DNA from: CAWKEY01 sp963848675
GTDB lineage: Bacteria > Pseudomonadota > Gammaproteobacteria > Methylococcales > Methylomonadaceae
Direction of reading: 5' to 3'
Length of the DNA: 17,111 nucleotides
Assembly: GCA_963848675.1 (NCBI GenBank)
Contig: CAWKEY010000057.1
Coordinates: 1 to 17,111, forward strand
Shown: positions 1 to 7,324 of the stretch, one piece after another
How positions within the stretch are numbered: position 1 is the stretch's first letter
How the letters are laid out: every line of letters begins with the position of its first letter
Position numbers and translations under genes: made by a program
Notes under the pieces: model-generated
The model's database searches: none
The model's input: the letters and a program-made list of their open reading frames with translations, nothing else
What the model was told of the DNA's origin: nothing

Positions 1-248
1 CTCCACTTGAAATTTCTCAAAAGCAGCCACTGGCAATGAGCAAATTTTTGTTTTCTGATCGTCAGCCAACGGCCAAGTTCTGCCGGTCGGCAAATGTTAG
101 TCAACGTCTGCTGATTATTTAGAAGCTGTCATTCAGTGACCGCCAGTGATGGGCTCCACATACCCACCGTAGTCACTCAGGATGAAGTATCTCCACCCAA
201 AAACAAAACTCGATTGGCATTAAACTGTTCAGATTTCCTGTCCCCGCC
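1..248. other. Intergenic / degraded sequence
   Basis: I see no convincing gene here. The stretch holds the 3' flank of the broken RAYT gene that follows, including a 9-bp arm (ACTCGATTG at 208-216) that is the inverted copy of 887-895 on the other side of that gene. Reading the minus strand past the premature stop at 249 still gives residues resembling a RAYT C-terminus (GGDRKSEQ), so the original gene probably ran a little into this stretch. Confidence 0.5.
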
Positions 249-882
249 TCAGGCTTTGGGCTCCACACGCCTCACTAACTGTTCTTGAATGCGTTGCTTA
301 AACCGGTCATTGCCCAACACCCAGGCTTTATTGGTCGCCTCTCTGATTTCGGTAATACTGTTTTCAGAAAGATGATGCTTGAATAACTCGCGATAGGTAG
401 CCTGACGCGCTTCATTCGACGCACCCATGCGCTGGTATTCGGGATGAGGCACAGCCAAATCATTGGGTTGTGCCAGTGCTCAGCAAGGATAACTTGACCA
501 GGGATAGTCAGCCGGATCGATAACCATGCCTGGCCTGCACCGGATTCAGCTCAATATAGCTCATACAGGTTAATAGATAAGCTTCAGAATCAATGAGCGT
601 CGCTTTGTAGCGGCCTTCCCAAAGTGTGCCAGTGCGCTGGTAACAATAATTGTAGTATTGCACATAGTAACGCCCCAGCATTTGCATGGCTTTACCCAAG
701 CTTTGTTCACCGTGGGGAGTAATGAGCAGATGAACATGGTTGGTCATTAGCACATAAGCATGAACCGAGCATCCGTGTTTGTCACAGGCTGATTTCAGCT
801 TTTCAAGATAGAAATTATAATCAGCATCCGCGCAGAATATTTCTGCGCGATTGTTGCCCCGAAGAATGACACTAAAAACCAT
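249..882 (-). pseudogene. REP-associated tyrosine transposase (RAYT, Y1 HUH), broken
   Basis: RAYTs are single-domain HUH nucleases (IS200/IS605-related) that act on REP palindromes. The 5' part (508-882) encodes VILRGNNRAEIF, the HUH motif in MTNHVHLLITP, and the catalytic-tyrosine region SYIELNPVQAR, all typical of the family. The gene is interrupted three times. A +1-type shift near 525 moves the frame from QARHG to MVIDPADYPWSSY. A TGA then falls at about 480, between SSYPC and ALAQPNDL. A second TGA at 249-251 stands where the family usually has Arg (PKA*GGDRKS). The usual first 15 or so residues (about MARLPR...GQPQH) are also missing, so the ATG at 882 is not the ancestral start. Short inverted repeats (208-216 and 887-895) bracket the gene. 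It cannot make an intact protein; family assignment is confident, the exact ancestral ends are not. Confidence 0.85.
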
Positions 883-892
883 AAATCAATCG

Positions 893-901
893 AGTCTGGC
901 C
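893..901. repeat. Target site duplication of the IS10-like element (left copy)
   Basis: AGTCTGGCC directly abuts the left IS end and is repeated exactly at 2248-2256 next to the right end. Nine base pairs is the duplication length known for the IS10/IS50 groups of the IS4 family. Confidence 0.9.
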
Positions 902-916
902 CTGAGGTATCCCCAC
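902..916 (+). repeat. Left terminal inverted repeat of the IS10-like element
   Basis: CTGAGGTATCCCCAC matches the reverse complement of 2233-2247 over 15 of 15 bases; similarity fades after that (GAATTT versus AAAATA). Confidence 0.9.
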
Positions 917-920
917 GAAT

Positions 921-2120
921 TTACCCTCCCTCGAATGAGTCGAAGTAGTTTAATAAAAGAGCTTGCGCCTGTTCCAACATTGAGGCGGACAACTCAAAGG
1001 CAACATAGCGGCAGGCGATTCGGGCGAGAAATATAACCGAATACGGTGAGTGATTCTGGTTGCTGTTGACTTTGATATGTCGTTCGATTTCAGTACCTTT
1101 TAAACAAAGCCCAGTGAGCCAAAGCGCGAAAATGATGAGCGCGGCGATTAATAACAGGTTGGCGCGGCGTTCGGCTTCAATCCGGCTTTCGCTGGTAAAA
1201 TCCAAGCCATAATGCGTACTTTTTGTGTCTCGCAGGCCTTCCTCAATTTGCATGCGGCTTCGATAATAATCCACGACCCGCGCCGCAGAAAACGCTTTTA
1301 GCGAGGGCGATACGACCAGAAGCCAAGGCTCTTTTTCGCGTTTGGCGTGTTTACGACTGGCACTGGATTGGCTTGGACGATGTTGGGCCGTCAGGTGTTT
1401 CCGGCCTTTGGCGGGCTGATAAAATGTCACCAACTCACCGTCTAGCGGGTGGCTACGCACCCAACGGGCCGGGCCCAAGCACTTGGGTTTTCGAGTGGCT
1501 TTGGCGTAGAGTGACTTTGCCGCCAGCCAATCGTTAGGCCGGTTGGCCCAGGCAATGAAATCCCTATTGCGAATTCGTCCGAGCCAATGCCAGCCCAAAC
1601 TTTCAACTTCGCGAAAAAATGGCGTGCGAAATCCGGAATCGGCAACGATGATAGGCGTTACATTAGCGGGTAGCAATGCTTGCAAACTGCTGAGAAATCG
1701 CTGCTGTACTCGGCGGTTGCCCAGTTTTTTAATGGGATGAATTTCTTCGTACAAGGTAACGGAACGTCCTCCCGTAGGCAGCGCTGCTCGTAAGAGCTGC
1801 TGATGCTGATCTGCGGTCAGGGGCGACCAGTCGATAAGGATCAACGGCATGGGCAGGGACTGCAATAGCCATTGGGTCATAGCACCGTAGATCGCCATGC
1901 GTTCGGTGTTAAGATGGCGATTCCCGGCTAAACGATCCATGCGTTTGATTTTGTGTTTGATGCAGGCCGGCCCGGAAAGCGTCCGTCCGAGTTGCGTAAT
2001 CGATACCGACGCTCCTTTCAACCCAGCCTCGACTGCAGCCATCAGCGCTGTGAATCGAGTAGCATGAATGCTAGGAAGTTTTTCTTTCAACAAGTTATGC
2101 AGCAGAGCAATAATTGACAT
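921..2120 (-). CDS. IS10-group DDE transposase
   Basis: This 399-aa protein carries out cut-and-paste transposition of the surrounding IS. Catalytic residues expected for IS4-family enzymes are visible: D97 in LILIDWS, D161 in IIVADSGFR, and E293 within the YREK signature Y286-x2-R289-x3-E293-x6-K300 (YRSRMQIEEGLRDTK). These lie at nearly the same positions as D97, D161 and E292 of IS10, and the length (IS10 is 402 aa) is full. The N-terminal stretch with LGRTLSG and KRMDRLAGNRHL also follows IS10. The start is the ATG at 2120, 113 nt inside the right terminal repeat, and the stop lies 5 nt inside the left one. There is no frameshift. Group assignment rests on motif spacing and on remembered IS10 sequence, not on a search. 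Confidence 0.95.
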   Translation of the reverse strand: MSIIALLHNLLKEKLPSIHATRFTALMAAVEAGLKGASVSITQLGRTLSGPACIKHKIKRMDRLAGNRHLNTERMAIYGAMTQWLLQSLPMPLILIDWSPLTADQHQQLLRAALPTGGRSVTLYEEIHPIKKLGNRRVQQRFLSSLQALLPANVTPIIVADSGFRTPFFREVESLGWHWLGRIRNRDFIAWANRPNDWLAAKSLYAKATRKPKCLGPARWVRSHPLDGELVTFYQPAKGRKHLTAQHRPSQSSASRKHAKREKEPWLLVVSPSLKAFSAARVVDYYRSRMQIEEGLRDTKSTHYGLDFTSESRIEAERRANLLLIAALIIFALWLTGLCLKGTEIERHIKVNSNQNHSPYSVIFLARIACRYVAFELSASMLEQAQALLLNYFDSFEGG

Positions 2121-2232
2121 AAATTTATCCTTCCAGATTATTATTTTAGAATGAATTCTTATGCTCAGACCGACTTAATCTTGTCTTTATCCAAATCTTA
2201 TCCAATAATGCATTGTTTTTTATTGATATTTT

Positions 2233-2247
2233 GTGGGGATACCTCAG
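2233..2247 (-). repeat. Right terminal inverted repeat of the IS10-like element
   Basis: GTGGGGATACCTCAG is the inverse of the left end. It is the end nearest the transposase start and is followed at once by the second copy of the 9-bp target duplication (2248-2256). Confidence 0.9.
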
Positions 2248-2649
2248 AGTCTGGCCCCATTGATTGGCCCCATTGATTTGATTTCGCCTTGATTTTGAGG
2301 ACATGGCTAATGAGGCACCGCCGGACGAAAGGGCGGAAACAGGTAGGCTATGTCTACGGAGAGTGAAATCCTGTTCTCTACTCTACCCTTTTACTCTTGT
2401 ACTCTTGGGATAAAAATTTAATGCCACCGATACGTTAGGATTTTGACTGTTCAAATAAATCAGAATACGCAGGGACCAATATAAATTCGTAATTCTTGAC
2501 TAAAAAGCTTCGTTGAAATCCATTTTATTGTATGAAATAATTATTGTCTAACCTACTACTTTTTGAGTCAAAAAACGTCTAATTATAAGTTATGGAAGAC
2601 TTGATCTATAAAGGCTTTGGGCGTTTTTCGAATTATACGTTTTCTCGAT
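2248..2649. other. Intergenic region, REP-like tandem repeat at its left edge
   Basis: There is no convincing gene. At 2253-2278 the 13-mer GGCCCCATTGATT occurs twice in tandem; its ATTGATT is the inverse of AATCAAT at 884-890 on the other side of the IS, so the IS appears to have split a REP-like hairpin. From about 2400 on the sequence is AT-rich and probably holds the promoter of the riboswitch-controlled gene that follows; I could not pick one promoter with confidence. Confidence 0.5.
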
Positions 2650-2732
2650 CAAACGGGTGTAAACCTATCGTAAGGTAGGGACAGAAAGTTATAGAGGTCG
2701 TATTTAATTTATTGGCTGTTGGATTGCAGGAG
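2650..2732 (+). promoter_or_regulatory. Candidate cyclic-di-GMP-I (GEMM) riboswitch
   Basis: The core GTAAACCTATCGTAAGGTAG followed by GGGACAGAAAG (2659-2688) fits the conserved first hairpin of GEMM-I: AAACC, a short helix closed by a GNRA tetraloop (CCTATC-GTAA-GGTAGG), then GGGACGCAAAG with one change (CA for CG) and one base difference after it. The 3' part (GGTC at 2696-2699 with GGCT at 2714-2717, then GGATTGCAGG) resembles the second hairpin and the GGGTTGCC end of the class. The likely ribosome site AGGAG (2728-2732) overlaps its 3' end, which would suit translational control. c-di-GMP riboswitches often precede genes for secreted or surface proteins, as here. The second hairpin is weak, so a covariance-model test would decide. 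Confidence 0.72.
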
Positions 2733-2745
2733 TTAGGTCAAAGGT

Positions 2746-4110
2746 ATGTGGAATATGCATAAATACAAGAAGTATGGTTTTTGTTTTTGGTTGGTAATAG
2801 CTACATTAGTCGCCGCCTGTATTTCTACGGCGTCAGCTCAGGAAGATAGGCAGGTTTGTGAAGATCTGCGTGCATCAAACAATTATGTAGCCGCTGCCCA
2901 GTGTTATTTGAGTCTGACACCTGCTGACAACTGGTGGGCTGCGGATTCATATGGTTGGGCTGGAAATATAGCCTACAATCAGGGAGATTATAATGCTGCG
3001 CTCAATTATTATCTATTGGAGATACAGTATGCTGACCTGACCACGGACTATAAAATAAAAGGTGAGGCTAATTATCATACAGGTCAAGCCTCTTACAAGC
3101 TGGGCAATCTTGAAGATTCCAAGAATTATTATCTCCAAGCTGCTGATGATTATATCCAATTGCCTGACGACTGGTGGGCTGCGGATTCATATGGTTGGGC
3201 TGGAAATATAGCCTACGAACAAAAAGATTATAAAAATGCCATAGATTTTTTCCAATTATCTGCCGAAAATTTTGAAATAATTCCAGAGAATAAACGGGCA
3301 GGAGATTCATATAACTTAGCTGGAAATGCTGCAAATGCTAATGGGGATTGCCCAAAAGCGACCATGTATTGGCAACAAGCTAAAAAATACTACGACGTAG
3401 CTAGTTATGTGTATAGCATACCTACTTCATGTACTGCAAATTTATCGCCAATTACAATCACAACGAATACATTTCCCGGCCTCAGCCTCAACGGTTCATC
3501 GTTAACAATACAGCTAAATGCCGGCGACAACATAGATAAGAACGCAGACTGGTGGTTTGTTGCATATACACCATGGGGACACTGGTTTTCTTATGTTTAT
3601 CCTAACCGTTGGATAGATATTGGCACTGACTTAAGCCAAGTGTCTCCTGCTTACCAAGGCCCGCTAGCTGATGTATCCAGTTTGACATTATTTGATACCA
3701 CCGGTATTCCTGATGGAAATTATGTTTTTTATTTTGGAGTAGATACGAACATGAATGGCGTATTGGACTATAGCCAATTGTATTATTTCAGCCTTCCACT
3801 AACTATCAACAGTGCCAATTATGCTGGCATCTACTCTGGTACATTCTCAGGTGGGGACAGTGGGACGTTCAATGCTACTGTTTCGGCAAATGGCGCAATA
3901 ACCGGGACAGTCTATTCAAATTCGGACCACGAGTCTTATAGAGCTACTGGTCAGGTATCAGCGAACGGATCGTTGACAATGGTTGCTGGCTCCGTATCTA
4001 CCGGCGCAACCTTTAATGGCAATATCAATTTGATAAACGGGAATTTTTATGGCTCATGGACAAATTACGAAGGAATTGGTGGCAGTTTTTCTGGGACAAA
4101 AAACAAGTGA
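2746..4110 (+). CDS. Secreted TPR-like repeat protein with C-terminal beta domain
   Basis: The 454-aa product starts with a basic head (MHKYKKYG) and a hydrophobic core (FCFWLVIATLVAACISTASA). This gives either a type I signal peptide cut after ASA or a lipoprotein with VAAC as lipobox; I cannot choose. Residues about 35-220 contain TPR-like helical units with AGNIAY..GDYNAALNYY patterns. One unit is duplicated at 62-77 and 142-157, 80 residues apart, with identical DNA. Residues about 230-350 form a domain rich in W, Y and G (DGNYVFYFGVDTNMNGVLDY), and 355-454 form a repetitive beta region (YAGIYSGTFSGGDSGTF) seen in bacterial exported proteins. The start could also be the ATG at 2755, which is better spaced from AAAGG at 2740-2744. 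The likely location is the envelope or outside. The function is unknown; control by c-di-GMP is suggested by the leader. Confidence 0.85.
   Translation: MWNMHKYKKYGFCFWLVIATLVAACISTASAQEDRQVCEDLRASNNYVAAAQCYLSLTPADNWWAADSYGWAGNIAYNQGDYNAALNYYLLEIQYADLTTDYKIKGEANYHTGQASYKLGNLEDSKNYYLQAADDYIQLPDDWWAADSYGWAGNIAYEQKDYKNAIDFFQLSAENFEIIPENKRAGDSYNLAGNAANANGDCPKATMYWQQAKKYYDVASYVYSIPTSCTANLSPITITTNTFPGLSLNGSSLTIQLNAGDNIDKNADWWFVAYTPWGHWFSYVYPNRWIDIGTDLSQVSPAYQGPLADVSSLTLFDTTGIPDGNYVFYFGVDTNMNGVLDYSQLYYFSLPLTINSANYAGIYSGTFSGGDSGTFNATVSANGAITGTVYSNSDHESYRATGQVSANGSLTMVAGSVSTGATFNGNINLINGNFYGSWTNYEGIGGSFSGTKNK
2931..2976 (+). repeat. 46-bp exact direct repeat, copy 1 (within the TPR gene)
   Basis: The block beginning CTGGTGGGCTGCGGATTCAT recurs without any mismatch at 3171-3216, exactly 240 bp later, so it keeps the reading frame (WWAADSYGWAGNIAY). 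The surrounding sequence has diverged, which points to selection on this block, gene conversion, or a duplication whose flanks changed faster. Confidence 0.95.
3171..3216 (+). repeat. 46-bp exact direct repeat, copy 2
   Basis: This is the second copy of the block at 2931-2976. A third, diverged unit follows in the protein (RAGDSYNLAGNAANANGD), so the array consists of three related TPR-like units. Confidence 0.95.
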
Positions 4111-4386
4111 GACTATTAGCAGGTGTCTTTGTGTTTCCATCGGTTGACTTAGCTCGGGGGGGCGGTGAGGATTCCTTCGTAAATGAGTAACATCTTAATC
4201 AGGTATGCTTCAATTTAATAGAATGCAGACCGATGTTTACACCTTGCAAATGTATGAAACGGCCACTGGACTAAACCGCTTCGCGCTATGGTGTCATCCA
4301 AAGCTTGTTTGTGATTGAAAAAGAGAAACTGCTCCCTATGTTTAGGAATAAGGCAATCCGCCTTATTTCAAGACAGGAGCAGCATC
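4111..4386. other. Intergenic region upstream of the integrase, probable IS91-type left end
   Basis: I see no gene. It probably includes the left terminus and promoter of the integrase/IS91 element, but IS91-type elements lack terminal inverted repeats and I cannot place the boundary. A small imperfect hairpin, ACCGCTTCGCGCTATGGT (4276-4293), lies about 95 bp before the integrase start and could belong to the element end. Confidence 0.4.
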
Positions 4387-5286
4387 ATGTCTACATCCAC
4401 TCAAACCATCACACCGTTGCGCCAACGCATGATCGACGATATGCGAATTCGCAACCTAGCCGATAATACCCAATCAGCCTACCTGCAACAGGTTATCGCC
4501 TATGCAAAATATTTTCACCGCTCCCCGGATGAACTGGACCTGGAAGCGATTCGTGCCTATCAGGTTTATTTAACAAAAACCCGCAGACTGTCTCCGAGCA
4601 GCATCAGTGTGGCCACCGGCGCGCTACGCTTTTTGTACAAAGTCACGCTCAAACGCGACTGGGCCATTGATGAGATTCCGATGCCTAAACGGCCCTTCAA
4701 ACTGCCGGTGGTTCTCAGCCGGGAGGAAGTCACGCACTTCCTATCTTCGGTCGACAGCATCAAGCACCGAACGATTCTCATGACGGCCTATGCCGCAGGT
4801 TTGCGGGTCTCCGAAGCGATCCATCTCAAGGTGACCGACATCGACAGCCAGCGTATGACACTACGCGTCGATCAAGGCAAAGGGCGCAAAGATCGTTACG
4901 TCATGCTCTCACCACGTTTGCTTGATGAGCTACGTGTTTATTGGAAAGCAGTGCGCCCAACGCTGTGGCTGTTTCCGGGCGAACTGATCAGTCAACCGAT
5001 TACCCGATGCGCCGTCGAAATGGCCTGCCAAAAAGCCCATCGTGCCTCTGGGATTACTAAACCCATTACTCCACATTCGTTGCGTCACGCGTTTGCTACG
5101 CACCTGCTGGAATCCGGCACCGATGTGCGTACCATCCAGCTCCTACTGGGTCATCGCAGCTTGGCTACCACTTCCCGTTACCTGAAGATCGCCACCAGTA
5201 CGGTCTGTGCAACAACCAGTCCTTTTGACTGTTTACCACAGATTGAAGGTTCAAAAGCATCCCCAGCACCGCCCGCTCATTGCTGA
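4387..5286 (+). CDS. Tyrosine recombinase/integrase associated with the IS91-type element
   Basis: This 299-aa phage-integrase-family recombinase has an N-terminal SAM-like core-binding domain (about 8-92) and a C-terminal catalytic domain (about 105-270). The catalytic set is complete: R140 (AAGLRVSEAIHL), a lysine in GKGRKDR (165-168), H230 and R233 (HSLRHAFATHL), H256 (LLGHRS) and Y265 (SRYLKI). I chose the ATG at 4387 because ACAGGAG lies 9 nt upstream and the protein then begins directly before the conserved part; an upstream ATG at 4315 adds an unlikely 24-residue leader. The stop lies 5 nt before the first ATG of the transposase, so the two are probably co-transcribed. Such integrase-transposase pairs are known among IS91-type elements; the integrase's job in transposition is not clear. 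The tail after residue 268 is not conserved catalytic sequence and may vary. Confidence 0.9.
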   Translation: MSTSTQTITPLRQRMIDDMRIRNLADNTQSAYLQQVIAYAKYFHRSPDELDLEAIRAYQVYLTKTRRLSPSSISVATGALRFLYKVTLKRDWAIDEIPMPKRPFKLPVVLSREEVTHFLSSVDSIKHRTILMTAYAAGLRVSEAIHLKVTDIDSQRMTLRVDQGKGRKDRYVMLSPRLLDELRVYWKAVRPTLWLFPGELISQPITRCAVEMACQKAHRASGITKPITPHSLRHAFATHLLESGTDVRTIQLLLGHRSLATTSRYLKIATSTVCATTSPFDCLPQIEGSKASPAPPAHC

Positions 5287-5291
5287 GCTGC

Positions 5292-6509
5292 ATGATGGAC
5301 ACCTCCAGACTCGAGGTGGCGGATATTTTTCGCCAGGAAGGTTCTGCCTACCGACAGCATCACGCTGAGTCCCTCAGTCGTGGGCAACGTTGCGTGATGA
5401 GCGCAATCGAGCGTTGCCGCACCGCCGCTCTCGGCGGACATGTCGAAGAGTGTGATCACTGCGGCCATCAACGCATTGCCTATAACAGTTGCCGCAATCG
5501 ACACTGCCCTAAATGCCAGTCACTGGTACGCGCGCAATGGCTGGATGATCGCCAGGCCGACCTGATACCTGTTGAGTACTTTCATGTGGTCTTTACGCTG
5601 CCCGAGGCCATCGCCACCATCGCATACCAGAATAAATCGGTGGTCTATAACCTCTTGTTTCACGCCACCGCCGAAACCTTGCGCACGATCGCTGCCACTC
5701 CTAAGCACTTGGGCGCCGAGATCGGCTTCATCGCAATTCTCCATACCTGGGGGCAAAACTTGCAGCACCACCCACATTTGCATTGTGTCGTGCCCGGCGG
5801 TGGTTTGAGTGCTGATGGCGAGCGCTGGATCTCCTGTCGGCCAGGCTTTTTTCTGCCAGTGCGTGTGCTTTCGCGGTTGTTTCGCCGGTTATTTCTGGAA
5901 CAATTGCAGGCTGCCTTTGATAGTGGGCAACTGCATTTTTTTAACGGACTTGAAGCGCTTCTGAATCCCGATGCTTTTGCCCAGTATCTGGCTCCAGTAC
6001 GAAAGGTCGAGTGGGTGGTTTACGCCAAACCACCCTTCGGCGGTCCTCAGCATGTCCTTGAGTATCTGGGGCGCTATACGCATCGGGTGGCCATTGCCAA
6101 TCATCGCTTAATCGACTTCGTGGATGGTAAGGTCCGTTTTCACTGGAAGGATTACCGCCACGATTCACGCCAGAAAGTGATGTGCCTGGAGGCTGATGAG
6201 TTCATTCGTCGATTTCTATTGCACGTCCTAACCAGCGGGTTTCAACGGATCCGGCATTACGGCTTTCTTGCCAATCGCTATCGCGCGGTTAAGCTGGCTC
6301 GCTGCCGGGCGTTACTCAACGCCCCAACTCCCGCCGTCAAAATCAACGATACCTCGTTAGACTATCGTGACCGCTACGAACAACTCACCGGCAAATCGCT
6401 ACGGGATTGTCCGAAGTGTCATCAGGGCCACATGATTTGCACCGAAACCTTCCTGCCCGGCACGCTGCCTCGCGGGCCACCTGGAGAAAGTTTATGCCTG
6501 ACCACATGA
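5292..6509 (+). CDS. IS91-family HUH (Y2) transposase
   Basis: This rolling-circle transposase nicks one strand at the element end through paired tyrosines. An N-terminal zinc-binding cluster is visible (CDHCGHQRIAYNSCRNRHCP, then KC), as are the HUH metal site HHPHLHCVVPGG and the tyrosine region YLGRYTHRVAIANHR. A C-terminal CPKCHQGHM follows. The length of about 405 aa is normal for IS91-like enzymes. A TTG at 5280 would overlap the integrase gene by 7 nt; the ATGs at 5292 and 5295 follow GAGCTG more naturally, and I take 5292. No lesion is seen in the conserved core. The end GTLPRGPPGESLCLTT looks less conserved and may have been altered, so activity of the element is uncertain. Confidence 0.93.
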   Translation: MMDTSRLEVADIFRQEGSAYRQHHAESLSRGQRCVMSAIERCRTAALGGHVEECDHCGHQRIAYNSCRNRHCPKCQSLVRAQWLDDRQADLIPVEYFHVVFTLPEAIATIAYQNKSVVYNLLFHATAETLRTIAATPKHLGAEIGFIAILHTWGQNLQHHPHLHCVVPGGGLSADGERWISCRPGFFLPVRVLSRLFRRLFLEQLQAAFDSGQLHFFNGLEALLNPDAFAQYLAPVRKVEWVVYAKPPFGGPQHVLEYLGRYTHRVAIANHRLIDFVDGKVRFHWKDYRHDSRQKVMCLEADEFIRRFLLHVLTSGFQRIRHYGFLANRYRAVKLARCRALLNAPTPAVKINDTSLDYRDRYEQLTGKSLRDCPKCHQGHMICTETFLPGTLPRGPPGESLCLTT

Positions 6510-7227
6510 AAATGCAGCTGAACATTTCCGGAATACCCAAACGGAATGACAACCTTCCTTTGGTCCGCGTGGGCAAGGTTTGCGGTAATACGCTCATATT
6601 GCGGCTTGTTTACCCATCAATTAGTATATTGCAGCCATTCAATACCCTGAAAACCAGTCAGAAATTAATACCTGGTTCCGGCATTATGTCTTTGTCTCTG
6701 TTTAGCACCCTGACTCGATGATGCCGCTCTCATTCAATCCCCATAATTTCAAAGCCTGAGCGGCGGTTCAGTCCAACAGGATTTTTAGTCAACCAGTCGC
6801 GGTGACAGTCCGACAGGTTTTTAATACTTGTTTGCACCGCGACCGCTAGACTAAAAACCCTCTTCATTATGTATAGCCGTGAATTGCCTGTCGGTGGCAA
6901 TACCTGATTTTACTGACCTTTCAACCAGCCCTCAGCCAAGAAGCTTTACATAGTTTTGCCTGGATTCTGAGGTGAAAAATTATTTGGTTCAGAAAATTCA
7001 ATGGACTTTGCCAACCGCCACATATGCACATAGTTACTTGAGTGCCAATTGGCGCTCTTCGTTGATGATTTCATGCCTGAATTGCTTGAATGTCGCCATG
7101 CATTTCACGGTTTATAGGTATCATCAAACTAGCAATGAAATTAGGGAGTTCCTTCAAGCATTAAAACTCTGTATAGAGCCCTGCTGGTAATCCCTGGTAA
7201 TTCTTTGGGTGAAAATCGCTTCTATTC
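6510..7227. other. Long non-coding or degraded region after the IS91-type transposase
   Basis: The open frames here are short, lack ribosome sites and resemble nothing I know. It probably contains the right end of the IS91-type element. The main structure is a large imperfect inverted repeat at 6782-6857, described separately. Just before and inside it, a 19-bp direct repeat (about 6770-6788 CAGTCCAACAGGATTTTTA and 6807-6825 CAGTCCGACAGGTTTTTAA) occurs with few mismatches. Confidence 0.5.
6782..6857. repeat. Large imperfect inverted repeat (hairpin)
   Basis: The arm TTTTTAGTCAACCAGTCGCGGTG (6782-6804, shown here as TTTTTAGTC + five bases + GTCGCGGTG) pairs with 6835-6857. The two outer 9-bp blocks are perfect and a 5-bp centre is mostly mismatched; the spacer is 30 nt. 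It could be an origin-like end hairpin of the IS91-type element or the edge of another mobile element. It is not a simple terminator because the loop is long. Confidence 0.75.
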
Positions 7228-7231
7228 ATAG

Positions 7232-7260
7232 TTGCGTACTATGCATAGTGGCGATATAAT
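7232..7260 (+). promoter_or_regulatory. Strong sigma70-type promoter with palindromic operator
   Basis: TTGCGT (7232-7237) and a perfect TATAAT (7255-7260) are separated by exactly 17 nt. The spacer contains the palindrome ACTATGCATAGT, and CATAGT also occurs just before the -35 box, giving alternating CATAGT/ACTATG units typical of a repressor site. Only an 18-codon ORF follows (ATG 7268), so the regulated gene seems to be missing. Confidence 0.55.
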
Positions 7261-7267
7261 GGCCGAT

Positions 7268-7324
7268 ATGAGTAGCTATGTTGGCCGCGGGAGATTCCTC
7301 CAGAGACATTCCAATCCTCAATAG
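7268..7324 (+). CDS. Very short ORF, probably a truncated gene start
   Basis: MSSYVGRGRFLQRHSNPQ (18 aa) starts 8 nt after the TATAAT of the promoter, with no clear ribosome site, and ends inside the 3' end of the convergent gene. I do not recognise it. It may be the beginning of a gene lost by rearrangement, a leader peptide, or chance. Confidence 0.15.
   Translation: MSSYVGRGRFLQRHSNPQ

Larger units (their letters stand above)
902..2247 (-). mobile_element. IS4-family, IS10-group insertion sequence (1346 bp)
   Basis: The ends are inverted copies of CTGAGGTATCCCCAC (902-916 and, reversed, 2233-2247). They begin with CTGA and contain ATCCCC, as the IS10 ends do. A 9-bp direct repeat flanks the element, the length of 1346 bp is close to IS10 (about 1.33 kb), and there is one full-length transposase gene. 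No lesion is visible, so the element may still be mobile. It sits inside a REP-like inverted repeat next to the RAYT remnant: with the IS removed, the flanks read AATCAATCGAGTCTGGCCCC followed by ATTGATT. Confidence 0.93.

Noticed and set aside
1223..1740. Plus-strand ORFs across the IS10-like transposase
   Set aside because: They are antisense shadows of a gene with clear catalytic motifs.
6407..6721. 104-codon plus-strand ORF overlapping the transposase 3' end
   Set aside because: It begins within the transposase gene in another frame and shows no family pattern; it is a shadow ORF.
6782..6857. Integron attC site
   Set aside because: The ends do not carry the RYYYAAC and GTTRRRY core sites in the right places, and no integron integrase is present; the nearby integrase lacks the integron-specific insertion as far as I can see.
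6972..7190. 72-codon ORF on the plus strand
   Set aside because: It lacks a ribosome site, has unusual composition (many Cys, Trp, Tyr and Ser from AT-rich sequence) and matches no family I know.
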